Of a stretch of DNA of 64,000 bases, positions 12,126 through 24,627 are shown in pieces. This DNA is from Psilocybe azurescens. Lineage: Eukaryota; Basidiomycota; Agaricomycetes; Agaricales; Agrocybaceae. Under the pieces are notes generated by a model. It had not been told where the DNA came from. It did no database searches and was given only the letters and a program-made list of their open reading frames with translations. A program made the position numbers and the translations under genes. Position 1 is the stretch's first letter. Each line of letters begins with the position of its first letter. The stretch lies in the NCBI GenBank assembly GCA_023853785.1, contig JAJIRX010000570.1:124001-188000 (forward strand). The letters are read 5' to 3'.

Positions 12126-12852
12126 CCAGGGAGGGATGTCCTGGCACCGCCCAGCACAGAGGTGTACGAGAACAGCTGCAAGAACTTCTCCTGGTTCAGA
12201 TGGTGCCCCATCGACTTTGCTTTATGGGGTGCGTCTCCAGTGGAACCACTACGAAAACTGGTGCTACCCTTTATTAATAACCTTGTAATTTTTTCATTCC
12301 AGCTTTAATCGTCTTGGTAATTTCTCTTGTATTCTGGAAACTGTATACCCGCAGACGAGTGTCGGCTGGCGTATCAGAAACACCGTTGACGGGACAGATT
12401 CCAACGAGATCGAGACATAAAGGGTATCATCGCCTGACGCTGCCATATCCTTCTGGGACATTGTCATCGGAATCTTCTCCTTCCTACAACGAGAGATACG
12501 AGCACCAGAGCAAGTGCGAAGGGGACAATTGTAAGTCAGCCTCATGCAGATAGGTATGATGAGAGGGCTAATGACGTTAACCCTGACGTCGACAGCCAAC
12601 GCACACATGGACCCATATCACGTCGTCAGCAGCATCGACAACTCCCTCATCTCAAAGGATGCTCATTTCAACGGCGTCTCTGTCCCACTGCCCGCTCTGA
12701 ATCAGAAAAAGTCCGGAAAACTGGGATTGGGACTGGACATCGACATGGCCGAACGTAGCTCACCCATCCCTGACTATATCGAGAAAGGCGCCGAAGAAAA
12801 CCAAGAGCAATTGTGTGCGGATATGTTTGCATCCATTTCTTGTGGATTATAG
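12126..12852 (+). CDS. Small single-pass membrane protein of unknown function (first exon unresolved)
   Basis: Exons 12126-12228, 12303-12530 and 12596-12852 join in phase. The N-terminal part holds two cysteines in an aromatic stretch (N-S-C-K-N-F-S-W-F-R-W-C). A single hydrophobic helix (about 18 residues, L-I-V-L-V-I-S-L-V-F-W) follows, then a positive stop-transfer K-L-Y-T-R-R-R. The remaining 150 residues are hydrophilic and Ser/Pro-rich. By the positive-inside rule the long tail should be cytoplasmic and the short Cys-containing part outside. Exon 12126 opens after a good acceptor (actctag), so at least one upstream exon with the ATG is missing from this model. I do not recognise the family. 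No frameshift is needed. Confidence 0.55.
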
Positions 12853-13289
12853 GTTGTTTAATATTTGATTTCCTTTAGTAACGCCTCCTCCGCCTCCTGC
12901 CTACCTGCGTAATCCGCGCTGGGACATGTAGATCCCGTCCATATTTCCCGAACATAACACACTCGTTCTTGAACTTACACTTCAGCATTTATTTATACAC
13001 ATTGTTGTACCAAACTATCAGTCAGCTCTCTACCATATGCCCTATGTAATCAGTCATGCATGCAACAACTTCATTAGTTAATTAAACGATACCAGGATAT
13101 CGCGTTGAAGTCTGAAGATAAAACCCGACGAAGAAACTCGAGTAGATTACAAATTAACCCTAAATACTCATACACTAACGTATATCATCCTAGATCTATT
13201 CCACATCCATCCATGATCCAGTCAAAAGGGTATCAGCAGGTGCAACGAAAAACATAGATAAAGCAATAATAAATTATATCATCCACCAT
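12853..13289. other. Intergenic stretch between convergent genes
   Basis: AT-rich, with no coding signal. It should carry the 3' ends of both flanking genes. Confidence 0.4.
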
Positions 13290-16150
13290 TCATCGACCGC
13301 CCTCAAACATCCGTCTCCTCTCGCCCACACTCAGCCTCAATTCTTGCTCCTCTTCTTCCGCCTTCATGCTTGATGCGCTGCTCTTCAGCTCAAGTTTCGA
13401 CGCGCTGACAGCGTGAGGACGCGGAGGTACAGGCGGCGCCCCCGCAGGAGGCGTGAAGAACCCTCCGCAACAACCCCGTGCGCCTCAACCGCCGCGCCTG
13501 ACCCCTTCCTTGTCGTCCCCCGCCCAATCGAGATCGAGCCCTTCCGCAGAGTCCCGCTCCCCAACAGGCCCTCGCCCAGCCCGTCAACGCTGACCATCGA
13601 CCGCGCCTTCCCATTCCCCGCGTGGCCCGGCGAGGCGCGGGCGCCTCCGCTCCAACCAGCAGGCGACGACACCGATCCATCGCTGTTGCCGTTGCTATTG
13701 AACAACGACTGCGCAGCAACAACGCGGCTCCCGCCGTTCGACGCTCTGCTCCTCTGTTTTCGCGAAGTGCCGTGCTGAGGAGGCGTGTACGTCGTCGACT
13801 GATGCGCCCACGCCCCTGACCAGCGGAGGACGTCCCCTGCTCCGAGGCGGGCGCGACAGGGTTCTCCTCGTAGCTATAATCATCCTCGTCCTCATCGCCC
13901 AACACATACATAGGCTCGCTCGCCCCATCGACGGCTTGCGAGCGCAGGGCGCGCCACGGCGCGACGGCCTCGCTCCGGTCCACAATCTCGTCGAAGATCT
14001 CGTAGTACCGCCGTATGCAGAGATCGATGATTATGCCTAGGGTGCACTTTCCTTCCGCGAGGTCCGGGCTTGAGTCGCCGTTGCCGTTGCCGTGAAGGAG
14101 CTGGGCGTTGGCAGTAATGGCGCTGGTGCTGGTGCTGCCGCTGCTGCCTGTTCGACCGGGCATGGGAACGCTGCACATCATCACATCGCGCATGGGGTTC
14201 GAGCTCTTGACGAGATTCGGGCTTATGACGATCGCGAGATTGGTCGAGCCCATTTTGTTGTAATCGCTCCGCAGCGAAACGTCGTGCAAAATGTCTGTAT
14301 TTTTTGCAAGTCAGAAAGGTAGGTACGAAGAAAGGAGACGGGCCGAAATGATACGATGAGAAAAGTAACTCACGCATCACCTGCGACAGTAGAATGTATG
14401 CACAGGGAACCAACTCAGGTAGTAGAACCTCCCGCACGTAGCGCACAGCAGCCATCTCCGCAGCATCGTACTCAGATGTCCCAGAAGGCACTGGACACCG
14501 TCTGATGACCCCATAGATACTTTCAGGGAAAATCGGTTCAGGCAAGTCCCTAAGATATTTCTTCAACAAAACCGCAGCAAGATGCGGGTCCGCAAAGGCC
14601 TCCAGGGACACCACATTTCCACGATCATAAGCTTCCTGCGCCGCTCGTAGAAGTGAAGATGACGGAGAACGCCGGAAAAGGCCTTCCTCCTGCATGCCTA
14701 TATTTAAAACATTAGGCACTTTACGCTATTTGGAGATAAGATTAATTAATTGACTAGCCTGATTGCCGCAAGAAGTGGATCGCGTCTTTGACTACGCGTG
14801 GTATGCCTCCTTTTTCGCCGTCGTAGCCCATCAAGTCTTCAAGGGGTACCCCAAAAATATTGGACCGAGTTGGAACGGGCATGGTGATTTTGCGCTCGTA
14901 TTTGAGATTCTCCCTATGCAAATCCAAGTGCCTTCAGATAACTTTGTAGCTAGGTATGAAGTAATACAAGACGCACTGATATACAGCTGGCGGAATGTCG
15001 ATTTGTGTCAGTGGCACATGGCGTGCGAGTTCAGATAGCGTCGTGATATATATCAGCTTCCTGAAGAACTTTGGACTAAAGCGAGATCAGCTAACTTGAC
15101 TTGCAGAAAGAGGTGGAATCGCACCTGATGATCGCGCCCGCCAGCGAAAATAGCACTGCGAGGTGGAGATGTGAATACAGCAAAGGGCACATTTCAAATG
15201 GCCTACTTTTGGAGAAGAAAGAGGAATGCACGATGTACTTCACGCAGCCGATGAATATTCACGATAGAGCCGAGAAAAGAAGGTAAGGAAAACATACTAG
15301 TTGTTTTAGGTTCTTCCTATACTTTCGGCTTAGGCTGCGATACGCTTTCCAAACCCAGTTCCAACTAGGGGCATGCTTTGACCCAGCGGCGAAGAATACG
15401 ACTGTGTAATCAGCTTCGACTGAAGTAGATTAATTTGACCAAAGATCGGTGGGGATTAGAAGGAAAGAGGGAAGGAAGGAGGAATAATTCAGTGGGTCAT
15501 ATACGCATAAGCAGACAGAAAAGAAACCATACCGTATAAGTCTAGATATGACAATATGCGCCTAAAGAGGCGGACACAATTAGGAAGTTAGGGTGGACCT
15601 TTTTTCGAGTGGGGCTGAAAGCGTACGAAAGTAGGAGGTCGTAGGACACGGCTTGAGGATCTGGCAAAGCTGAAGCGTTGAGAACAACCCTATTAGATAG
15701 CCCCAGATTCAGAACTGTGTTCGCCGCTTGTTGATTTGGAGTGACTGCTCCTACATTGGTCTTGTCCTGGCAAAATGTCTCAGCACCGTGAAGGCCACGG
15801 ATATCGCTTAAAAGGGCCTGGACGTACTCGAAATCCACCCCTGCCTGAAATATCATCTTCGCCAAAACATCCTGGACCACTCTCTTTTCCTCTGCACCGT
15901 GAGAGTGCTCGCTTTCGCCATAGAAATTAGTCGATGAAGCCCCTTGTGACTTTTTCATCCAGTTCGGAGTGACATTGTTGAGGAACATCTTTCGCTTAGT
16001 GTTTGGGCTCGTCGGAGAACGCAAGTACGAGTCTGGCGCATCCCCGTTCCTCGACTGATTGAAATTGGAATTGTGCGGCGACGATGGCGAAGACTGAGCT
16101 AGCGAAAGCGCCGCTAGTCGTTGTTTCAGATTGAATGAAGCAGGAGGCAT
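13290..16150 (-). CDS. Rho GTPase-activating protein with Sec14/CRAL-TRIO domain (Ecm25-like)
   Basis: Nine exons, read downward: 16150-15627, 15561-15533, 15419-15298, 15237-15207, 15155-15125, 15075-14977, 14913-14759, 14697-14374, 14294-13290. Exons 1-7 encode a Sec14-like (CRAL_TRIO_2) domain: V-V-L-N-A-S-A-L-P-D-P, then D-Y-T-V-V-F-F-A-A-G, W-N-W-V-W-K-A-Y-R, Y-I-V-H-S-S-F-F and I-D-I-P-P-A-V-Y-Q. A RhoGAP domain follows: G-V-P-L-E-D-L, then E-E-G-L-F-R-R-S with the arginine finger, and later N-L-A-I-V-I-S-P-N-L. This domain order matches yeast Ecm25. The protein should switch off a Rho-type GTPase at membranes during polarised growth. The ninth exon encodes a long Ser/Gly/Pro-rich tail ending in a charged helix, with single-base shifts near 13820 and 13447. 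Intron 7 uses a GC donor. Confidence 0.9.
14698..14758 (-). other. GC-AG intron in the RhoGAP gene
   Basis: On the minus strand the exon ends in CAG and the intron begins GCTAGT and ends TATAG. Splicing here restores Gly in Q-S-G-M-Q-E-E-G-L-F-R-R, the conserved start of the arginine-finger loop. No GT donor in this stretch gives the right frame. Confidence 0.7.
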
Positions 16151-17482
16151 CTCGAATCCTAGAAAAGCCTACTGCTAGCAGCGTCCAAATCGTCTGATAG
16201 TTCTGTGGTGGTCGATGTGGGTAGTTTACTGGTAAGCCTGTCGTGTGCTGGCTTTGCTCGTCGCTTGAGCGTGTAGTTTCCCAAGGTCGAATATATTCTT
16301 CAACTTTGCGTGTTGCCGGATACCCACATGGCTTGGGGCTTTCCGGTGGATATACACGTCACGTGTGTGAGTTCAAGAAATGAAACTGAGAATTCGACAG
16401 TCGAATTGCAGTTTCGGTTCCACTCAACGAGCTTCAACGTTGTTACCAATGTTAATGTATGTTACGAGGCAAAAGAAAGACAAGGTCGTTGCTATCCGCG
16501 ACAACTCAATCGCCCTTGATTGCGTAATGTACGGTTACCATTCAGGAACTCTTCCCACAATCGGCATATTGCAGACAGCATGTCATTTGGCTCACTCCGG
16601 CTCCTCGCAATTCAAAAAATCTGAATACAATCAAAAGAGGTGAAATCCTTCCTCGCCACAGTTGATATCCGTGCCAGGTGAAGTTCAGCGTCTAATTGTA
16701 GAACAAAGTCCAGCAGACCATCTTCAAGAATCAAGAGCTCTCTGCCATGCTTTCACCAATTGTGAAGCCATGTCTCTTCTTTTGATATTTATCTGAATAT
16801 AACTACACGGAATCCGTTCTAATGTCTTCAGATGACAGAGACCCTCTTCTACTAGTACCTTTTTCAGAGAATGTTCAAAATGAAATCGATAGCAGCGTTG
16901 ACTGCGCTGAAGACGAAGCTGCGAATTCTAAGGGCGTCGGTGTTCAAAGAGACGCAGCCGGCACTCGGCAACTGCCCTGCTTGCCCGTTCCGGTGGTATG
17001 CTTAGCTTATAACCACTACGTACTTGCGTTTGGAAGTCTACGCTGATTCACTTTGTGATCGTTTACTACTCTGTGAACTTATTCTTGAACTTGAACGTTT
17101 GAACCCCCGTTGCTGTAATCCAGTGCATTCAACGTTTTACATTTGATAATATACGATATCGGTGCATTTATACAGGTCTTGTCGTTGTCCGCCACGTCGT
17201 CAGGTGTTCAACAAAGTGGTCCCCATTCGAATCCAATACGCGATATAGAAGGATTTCGGCCTGATTTCATTGTCTTCTCTTGCACCAAAGGTACGCCCCG
17301 TTCTTGTTATCCACTGTCGGTTCTTCAACGAAATTGATTCTTACGATATTCATTCCTTTTTTTTGTTTCTATTTCTAGCTCACTCATATACCACAATCAA
17401 TATCACAATCGACATCGACATCGATTCATAGACGACACACATCCACGACACACTCATACACGCATCCACATCGCACACAACC
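16151..17482. other. Intergenic region between divergent genes
   Basis: This separates the divergent RhoGAP and auxilin-like genes. A short open frame at 16822-17046 begins M-S-S-D-D-R-D-P-L-L-L but shows no domain. Near 17385-17480 there is a CA/TC-rich repetitive leader just before the auxilin-like ATG. Confidence 0.4.
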
Positions 17483-20400
17483 ATGTCAGATTCCTTCGCA
17501 GACCTCTGGTCCTCATCTGCGCCTCTCCCTCCAAAACCCAAACCGCAGACGCTTTCCTCTGCCTCGTCCTCCTCCACCACCTCCACCTCCTCATTCGCCC
17601 GGCAAAACTCGAACTCGGGCTATGGTGCGAATACGGGTAGTAAGCCGGACTTGTTTGCGATGCTCTCGTCGTCTGGGTCTGGGAATTCTACTCCGAGATA
17701 CGGGGCTGCGAATGGGAACGGGACAGGGAATAGACCGTCTCTCCCACCCTCGCGCACGATGACACCGTCCTCATCTTCCCTGGGCCCCGGGCTCGGATTG
17801 GGTGCGGGTGCGGGTATTGCACGGAGTGGGTCTGCCGCATCGGGAGGGAACACAGGAGGGGATGCGTTCAGCGATCTGTTCTCCTCTTCGAATCAAGGGA
17901 GCAGCAATAGCAGTAATATGACACTCGCGGCGCGTCTTGCGATGGAGGCTGAGCAGCGGCGGGGAGGAGGGGTGGGGATGGGGATGGGGAGGGCGTCGCC
18001 GGGAAAGCAGAGTGCAAGAGGGGTAGGCGGAGGCGGAGACAGTGATGATGCGGCGTGGGCGGGGCTGGACTCGCTTGCCTCTGGGGGTCTTCGATGTTGA
18101 AGGCCACGAAGACGGCATCCACGGCGAAGCACGCGCCGACAGCGAAAGTGAAGGTGGATGACGACGCAGATGATTGGGGCCTAGCGGACTTTGGCGCCGC
18201 TTCTTCATCATCAAGAGCGAGGACGCAGACGACGGCGCAGTCCATCGCATCGGCCGCTGCTGCGAAGGAAAGGAAGAAAGCGGCTGTCAGTTTATGGGAT
18301 CTGGACGACTTTAAGGGTGGTGCCGACGGCGACGGCGCTGCTTCTTCCGCGGCTCCTGTGCGTACATATTCGCCCTCACCTGTGACCGCACACCCGCCGC
18401 GCTCCTCGAAACCCCTTTACTTGGACGACGACGATGGTGCGGGTGGTGGGGGCGTTGCGTCCCCGGATAAGGATTTTGATTTTGGATCGAGGGAGGATCT
18501 GGGTGGCGAGAGGGGAGGGGTTTGTTGGACTTTGATGAGGATGAGGATGGCTTTGGGTTAGGCGGTGGACGCCGCAATGGCAATGCAAATGAAGATGGGT
18601 ATGGACAAGGGCGTGGGCATGGGCATGGGCATAGAGGAGCGGGGATGATGAGGATGATATCCTGGGGATGTTGAGTAAACCTGTGGAAGTTGTAAGGGGC
18701 GAGGGTTGGTGTTGAGAATAGGGTGCGTTTATTTATCTTTTTTGCTGGCTTTGTTTCTTTCCTTCTTGGTTGGATATTGCGCGTATTTTCGTGTTCTATC
18801 TCACATTTTGCATTTTTACTCTACATTTTACATTTTCATGAACAATGTACTTAACCCCATGTTTTCTTTTAGGCACAACATACACCACCTCCCGCCTCCA
18901 ACACCAGCACCAACACCAGCAGAGCAAAATCACGAACAACCACATCATCTCCACCCCCACACATTCTCGGCCAGCTCGTCGAGATGGGATTCTCAGTCAG
19001 CCAGGCTAAGAAAGCGCTCGGCGCGACGACAAATGGGATGGATGTCCAAGCGGCTTTGGAGAGCTTGCTTGGTGGGGGTGGTTCTGGTTCCGATTCTGGA
19101 GGTCATGCTACCGGTGCTGGTAGTTCTATTGGAATAGGAGAAGAGAGGGAGGAGCGCGGACAAGCTGCGCCACCGCCAGCAGCGGCGCCGCCACGTACGC
19201 GCGCCCCGCCTAAAGGCCAGAAAGAGCGCGAACGCGAGAGGCTTGAAAAGCAGCGGCTCGCTGCGTCCTCTTCCTCCTCTTCGCATCCCAGCGGACCCTC
19301 GTCGTCTTCTTCCCATTCTACCCTGGCGACGGATAACATCCAAGAACAGGCTGACAAGCTCCTCGCGCAGGCGTCCGAGATCGGGAGGGGTGTGTTTAGT
19401 AAAGCGAGTGCCTTTTGGAAGGAGAGGAAGGAGAGGGTTGTTAAAGCTTATGAGGAGCGGGAGGCCGGTGGGGGGACGGGGTTAGCACCTGGTGCGAGAC
19501 CGAGGGTAGGAGGCGCGAGAGGAGGGGCAGGGGCAGGGGGAAGCCGAGGTGGATGATGGAGAACGAGGGTATTGAGGATGAAGATGGGGTGGAGAATAGG
19601 TTTGGGAGGGGCAGGGGAGAGTGTATGCGAATGGAGGCGGGAAGGATGGGTTTAGGGATGGCTGGGAGGGTGTGGAGGAACGCGTAGGAGGACCAGGAGG
19701 AGAGGTGTTTGATGAAGGGAAAGTGGACGTCGAGGAGGAGGTTGAGGAGGTGGATCTGTTCTCTTCTGATGTCCCTGCGGCTGCTAGGAGCCGCTCTAAG
19801 CCGCAATCGCAATCGCAAGTCGGACAGCAAGGACCCTCGTCATCCTTATCATCATCTTTGAGAGGCGGACACGCTGCTACCGCGCGCCCACAACCATCAT
19901 CTGCATCCATATCATCCCAACGCACCCGAACCCCCATCCCAATCCCCACACGTACCCTCGTCCCCGCCTCCGCCTCCTCCCTCTCCCTCGCTCTAAAACA
20001 TAAAACACTCGGCACCGAGCAGTTCAAGCTGGGCCAACACGCAGCTGCCGCGGAGAGCTATACACTCGCGCTCGGCGCCTTGCCGGAGGGGCATCTGTTG
20101 AGAGTGCCGCTGTTGACGAACAGGGCGCTTGCGAGGCTGAAGATTGGGGAGTATGCGGGGGTGATTAGGGATTGTGAGGGGGCTGTGGAGGGGCCGTTGG
20201 GGGCGGGTGTTTGCTGCTGGGGGTGGGGAGGGTGGTAATTCAGGGGAATATGGTGTCGAGGACCCTCTTGGTCCTAGCTCAAGTGCGAAATCAAAAGCGA
20301 AGATCATCACGCCACTCCTCTCCTCCACCCCTCCACTCTTCCCCCGCCCTCCTCTCAGCCGCGCGCACAAGAGCGAACGAAGGCGGGTGGGCGCATCCGC

Positions 20401-21230
20401 AGGGTGTAGGTGTGGATCTGTTGGATGGGTATGTTAAAGCGCTGAAGAGGGCGGCGGAGGCGTGTGAGGGACGGGAGAGGTGGGAGGAGGCGGGGGTGTG
20501 GTGGGGGTGTTGAGCCGCGCGGGAGAGGGGGGGAGGAGAGTGGGTGGATGAGAAGGCGAGGAAGGAGGCGGTGCGTGGGGGCGTTAGGTGTCGGAAGATG
20601 CTGGATGGAGACGCGTCGTCGCAGGCGGCGGAAGGGAAACCGCAAGTGAAGCCGACGCCGAAGACGCAACAAAGGCGTCCGCCTGTCAAACCCGCCGCCA
20701 TGTCATTATCATCGTCATCGGCGACGCCGTCAACGTCCGCCGCCGTCAAGGCGCTGCAAACCACCAACGCCCAAGCGGAAGCCGACGACGCCGCGAAGCA
20801 CGCGCTTAAAGACAGCGTCGACGCACGCCTCTCTGCCTGGAAGTCCGGGGAAAGAAGCAAACATCCGCGCTCTGCTTGCGAGTTTGGAGATAGTCCTGTC
20901 TGACGGGGATGGGGCAGGGAAGGGATTGGGGATGCAGGGGCTGAAGATGGGGATGGCGGATCTGGTGAGCGCGGGGCAGGTCAAGAAGGGGTACATGAAG
21001 GCGATTGGGAGGGTGCATCCTGATAAGGTGGGTTTCCTTTCTTCTCCGTTCCTTTCCTTTCTTTCTGTTTTCTTTTTTGGTGTGCTTTAAGGGTGAGAGT
21101 GATGCTGATTGATCGATTGTGGATTCAGCTGAACACGTCGAATTCGACGCTCGAGCAGCGGATGCTTGCTAATGGGGTGTTTGGTGGATTGAATGAGGCG
21201 TGGATCGCGTTCCAGGCGACGCAGAAATAG
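17483..21230 (+). CDS. SWA2: Auxilin-like clathrin uncoating factor (UBA, TPR and J domains)
   Basis: J-domain cofactor that recruits Hsp70 to strip clathrin from vesicles. The start at 17483 gives M-S-D-S-F-A-D-L-W. Acidic D-D-W-G-L-A-D-F and S-L-W-D-L-D-D-F motifs, as found in clathrin-binding segments, lie near 18170 and 18290. A UBA domain (about 18965-19075: L-G-Q-L-V-E-M-G-F-S-V-S-Q-A-K-K-A-L) follows an intron (18692-18872). A TPR region starts near 19990 (E-Q-F-K-L-G-Q-H-A-A-A-A-E-S-Y). The C-terminal auxilin-type J domain has V-H-P-D-K at about 21013-21027, then an intron (21028-21128) and N-E-A-W-I-A-F-Q. The order matches yeast Swa2. At least six single-base shifts break the frame, near 18090, 18530, 18645, 19550, 20215 and 20500-20850, mostly in G-rich runs. 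Undetected introns in the G-rich part are possible, so this is an approximate span. Confidence 0.85.
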
Positions 21231-23524
21231 GGGCGATGTTTCTTCTTTTCGGTTTCTTCGATGTCTCTTTCTTTCTTGCTTTTTCTTTCTTTCTTTTACA
21301 GTATTACTCGATCTCGATGTGGCTCTTTCACACCTTGATAACAATACCAATACCTATGTTCATTGGGGTTTTTTCTACATACGTACATACGAATCTAGCA
21401 GTTGATTTATTATATTAGATTTTTTGGGTTTATGTAAACTTTAGATATCGAACATTTGAACATTGGTGCATATGCATAGGTTCCGCGTGGGCGCAGACGC
21501 GCTCAATCTATGTTTACTCTGTGATCAGATAAATGTTTCATTAACATTGTCGGGGCATGGGCTGACAGAAGCGGAAATCACTGGCGTTTGTAAGGATGTA
21601 AGTAGGATGAGAATCGAGGGTCAGCTATCTATGTGGGGTTGAACTATCAATAGAGCGTCGTGTATTCCGTTTCATTAATGGATGAGTGCTTACTGTACTG
21701 TAGTCTGAACTTTGACTATTGAATGGGGCCTGTGATTCGTGATTTAAGTCACTTTAAACTCTCATTTATTAGATCCAGCAGAGAATTGGTTTGTCGACAA
21801 GCTCTTAAACTCGTCGGGGGTGAATTGACGGATAATATGCTTACTAGCCCCTCTACACGGCAACTGAGGCCGGGTCACGCTGTGGGAAAATATATCTGAA
21901 TATGATATCAGAATCTGTTTCTAATGCACGATAGACCCCTTCTATGGATAGACCAGGGCGCTAACGAGATATAGTATTCATTGCTGTCCACTATGACTCC
22001 AAATATTCAGGATCTCCACACGCGTTTTCCTACTTTGCATAATCTCAATAACTGGCTCTGGAAGAGCTTCACATGTGGCCTAGAGGCTCGAAGATCAAGT
22101 TCGTGACTTGAACATCAAGCGATCGGGAGAATACGTGAGGGTTGCGCTCTACCGACTGAAGAAGCTGCTCGCAGAACTGCTGTGGTAGTCGCATCGCTAA
22201 TTCGTAGGCCAAAGTCTGGACGGTATACTGCCCGACTCCTTGACTCTGCCCGGATCCTGGGGAAGCACGCTCGGATCTCCTTGCATTGGCCGAGCCGTAG
22301 AGCCACTTGACGAGGGCGTTTTTGGTCGGATAGTCGATACCATTAATCCAGTCCGCTATTTTTCTATGAGGGATATCTGCGTGTTTTGGATATTGCTATC
22401 CGAGCGATTGATGGTAGCATTCGCGACAGGCACTTGCATGCTGTTGCTAGTCCTATTTGCTGTATAGGGAGGTTAGAAACTGTGGAGAGAACTTTTAGGT
22501 CGTAAGGCGTACTGAAGCTAGAGCTATAGGCCATGGGCTGAACTGTTCGGGGGCGACAGAATCAAGTATTTGAATGGTAGACTTCAAATTGACAAGAATC
22601 GATGTAGGCCTGTTCTGATTCAAAGTAAATGCATAGCCTATATGTATGCCTTTTGATGACAGCTCTTTTCTTCGCCCTTCTGATGGAATACCTGTGTTTT
22701 GTGTATTTGTGTATCGCTGTGGCAGCAACTATTATAAACGTACCTGTGTCGGCGGTGCGGTAGTCTTACCAAATTGTAGAATTTGTGACGTCCATGAGCC
22801 CTCCTATGGACAACGACGGTCTCAGAAGTATGCGGACAGATGTGAGTCAAATTTTCAATGAAAACGTAAACGAAAGAGGTGGCTGTTTGATGAGCTTTTG
22901 TAAATAAAGTTCAACGATCCGAGATCCTGTAACATTCTATCAATGATTGCAGAAGATTTTCGTCCTACGAATCCACAATCCCAGTCTGGGATTATCAGGC
23001 TCAGAACGATTACTAGTGCTGAACGGCCACCCCGTGTTGATGTGTCCAAAATCAACGATGAAGGTTAGATATGTGTAGATAATAACGAGCTCACTGTGTG
23101 GACCCGCCATGTTCATAGACCCACCTTACAACGTCCAAGCCATACTGTTGCAGTTGTTGCCTCTCACCATCTCCGTCTTGACTTTTCAAAGTTTGTTCAC
23201 GGCCAGGATCTCGATACCCATTACAAGTGTAAATAGCTGTATGCATATTTTTCTGTACTAGTATTGAATATATGTTATGAGCGGAAAGGGTGAATCTTTT
23301 GGATACTGCAGCATGTTTTGGACATATGTGGAGGTACTAGGTAGTGTGAGAGAGGGGCGGAAGAGTGAGGCAGTTGTTGAGATTATTATGCTGCGGAGAA
23401 ATTCTGCGCCTTCGGACGGCGTTCCAAATTAAATCAGAATTCCCCACTGGCAGATTTCCGCCGAGGGGCCTGATGGCAATCAACTTCTTGTGTTGGTGGA
23501 AAAGGATGTTAATATCTGGGAAGT
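21231..23524. other. Gene-poor stretch of about 2.3 kb
   Basis: Pyrimidine-rich 3' flank of the auxilin-like gene up to about 21420, then sequence with only short open frames on both strands and no recognisable domain or spliced series. No terminal repeats were found by eye. It may contain untranslated or decayed transposon sequence. Confidence 0.4.
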
Positions 23525-24627
23525 CTACACTGCGGAGTTAGGCGACACCGATGTTAGAAATTGTAGACTTTGAAGATCACGATCGACAACGCCTTGTGCA
23601 TCTCGAGTTTTAAAAGAACTCGTATCAGGGCGATAGGCGCGATCATATGCGACTTTAAAGATGATCATCAAGGGTGAGATGGCCTGCGTTACAAGGTGCG
23701 CTTCAGTGTCTATTCAAATCCTTGAGTCGATAACGAACTCACGTATATTTGAACCATCATTTGGAGCAATATGAGAGAGGAAGTGTCATTCTCTGAGTGA
23801 ACGAGTACGAGCACTAGGAGAGCTATGTTGAAAGCAACGATCAAAGCCGCAGATTCAAAGAAGAGGGCAACGATCCTCATGTATGGTGACTTGTGGGTGG
23901 GCCCAAATGCCTGCTGCAAGAAATATTGGTAATAGAGAAGACGTCCTACAATCAGGCCTGTCGTAGCGACGTTTATTAACAGTGTTATGGAAGAGAATAG
24001 AGTGAGCGATAGGTCTGTCCTTTTGAGAGGGACCGTATAGACCAAACCGATTGCTGAAATAACTCGGTCAGATGGTGGTATGGATCATGAGATAGAAAAT
24101 GCCAACCGAACGAAACCATTCCCATGATAGAACAGAACAACGACAGCAGGATCTGGCGAGGCCGTGACATTCCTTGATATAGAGTTATGCAGCGCCACAG
24201 CTACTCAAAAATAAGACATCGCTTCTTTGGCAGTCACAGAAAAACTCACCATGAATCCATCTGCTGCCCAAATGGCTGCTGTCACGCAAACGTTTTCAAG
24301 CTGACGTATCGGAGAACACCAGCAGACCGTGCATAAGTTTTTGTTGATTGAGGCCACCGAGAAGGAAAGAAAATTGGCGGTCGGATACAGGAAGTTCAGC
24401 AGCAGAGTCGATACCAATGCGATGGTGCTGATAGAAAAAATAGTGATAGTAAATGCAAGGAGAAATCGGTGCCTGGCTCTACCATCATCCGCTGGAGACC
24501 GTATTAGTAGATATAGGGAAGAGACAAAGAGAACCAGGACAATGGCATATGAAAATATGGATAACGCGGAGCTGATGTGTGCGAATTGGACCGATTTCTG
24601 AGGGTCGGGTTGGAATGCGAAATGCAT
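23525..24627 (-). CDS. Seven-transmembrane protein of unknown function
   Basis: Exons 24627-24250, 24200-24107, 24053-23743 and 23683-23525 join without any frameshift to give 313 residues. Seven hydrophobic segments follow in order: I-F-S-Y-A-I-V-L-V-L-F; F-L-L-A-F-T-I-T-I-F; the A-A-I-W-A-A-D-G-F-M segment before L-W-R-C; I-L-L-S-L-F-C-S-I-M-G-M; L-F-S-S-I-T-L-L-I-N-V; F-F-E-S-A-A-L-I-V-A-F; and I-S-P-L-M-I-I-F-K-V-A. The W-A-A-D-G-F and E-S-A-A-L features and the short polar tail are typical of a large orphan 7-TM family in Agaricomycetes, whose ligand and function are unknown. Exon 2 needs the donor at 24106 (GTTGGC) rather than the nearer GTTTCG to keep frame. The ATG at 24627 lies about 15 residues before the first helix. 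Confidence 0.75.

Noticed and set aside
16822..17046. Short open frame starting M-S-S-D-D-R-D-P-L-L-L as a first exon of a transporter
   Set aside because: No following exons with membrane segments could be joined.
18311..20860. Long antisense open frames over the auxilin-like gene
   Set aside because: They are Pro/Ser/Arg-rich shadows of a GC-rich coding strand with recognisable UBA, TPR and J domains.
22115..22850. Several open frames of 60-77 codons on both strands
   Set aside because: No family features, no coherent splice series, and conflicting frames.
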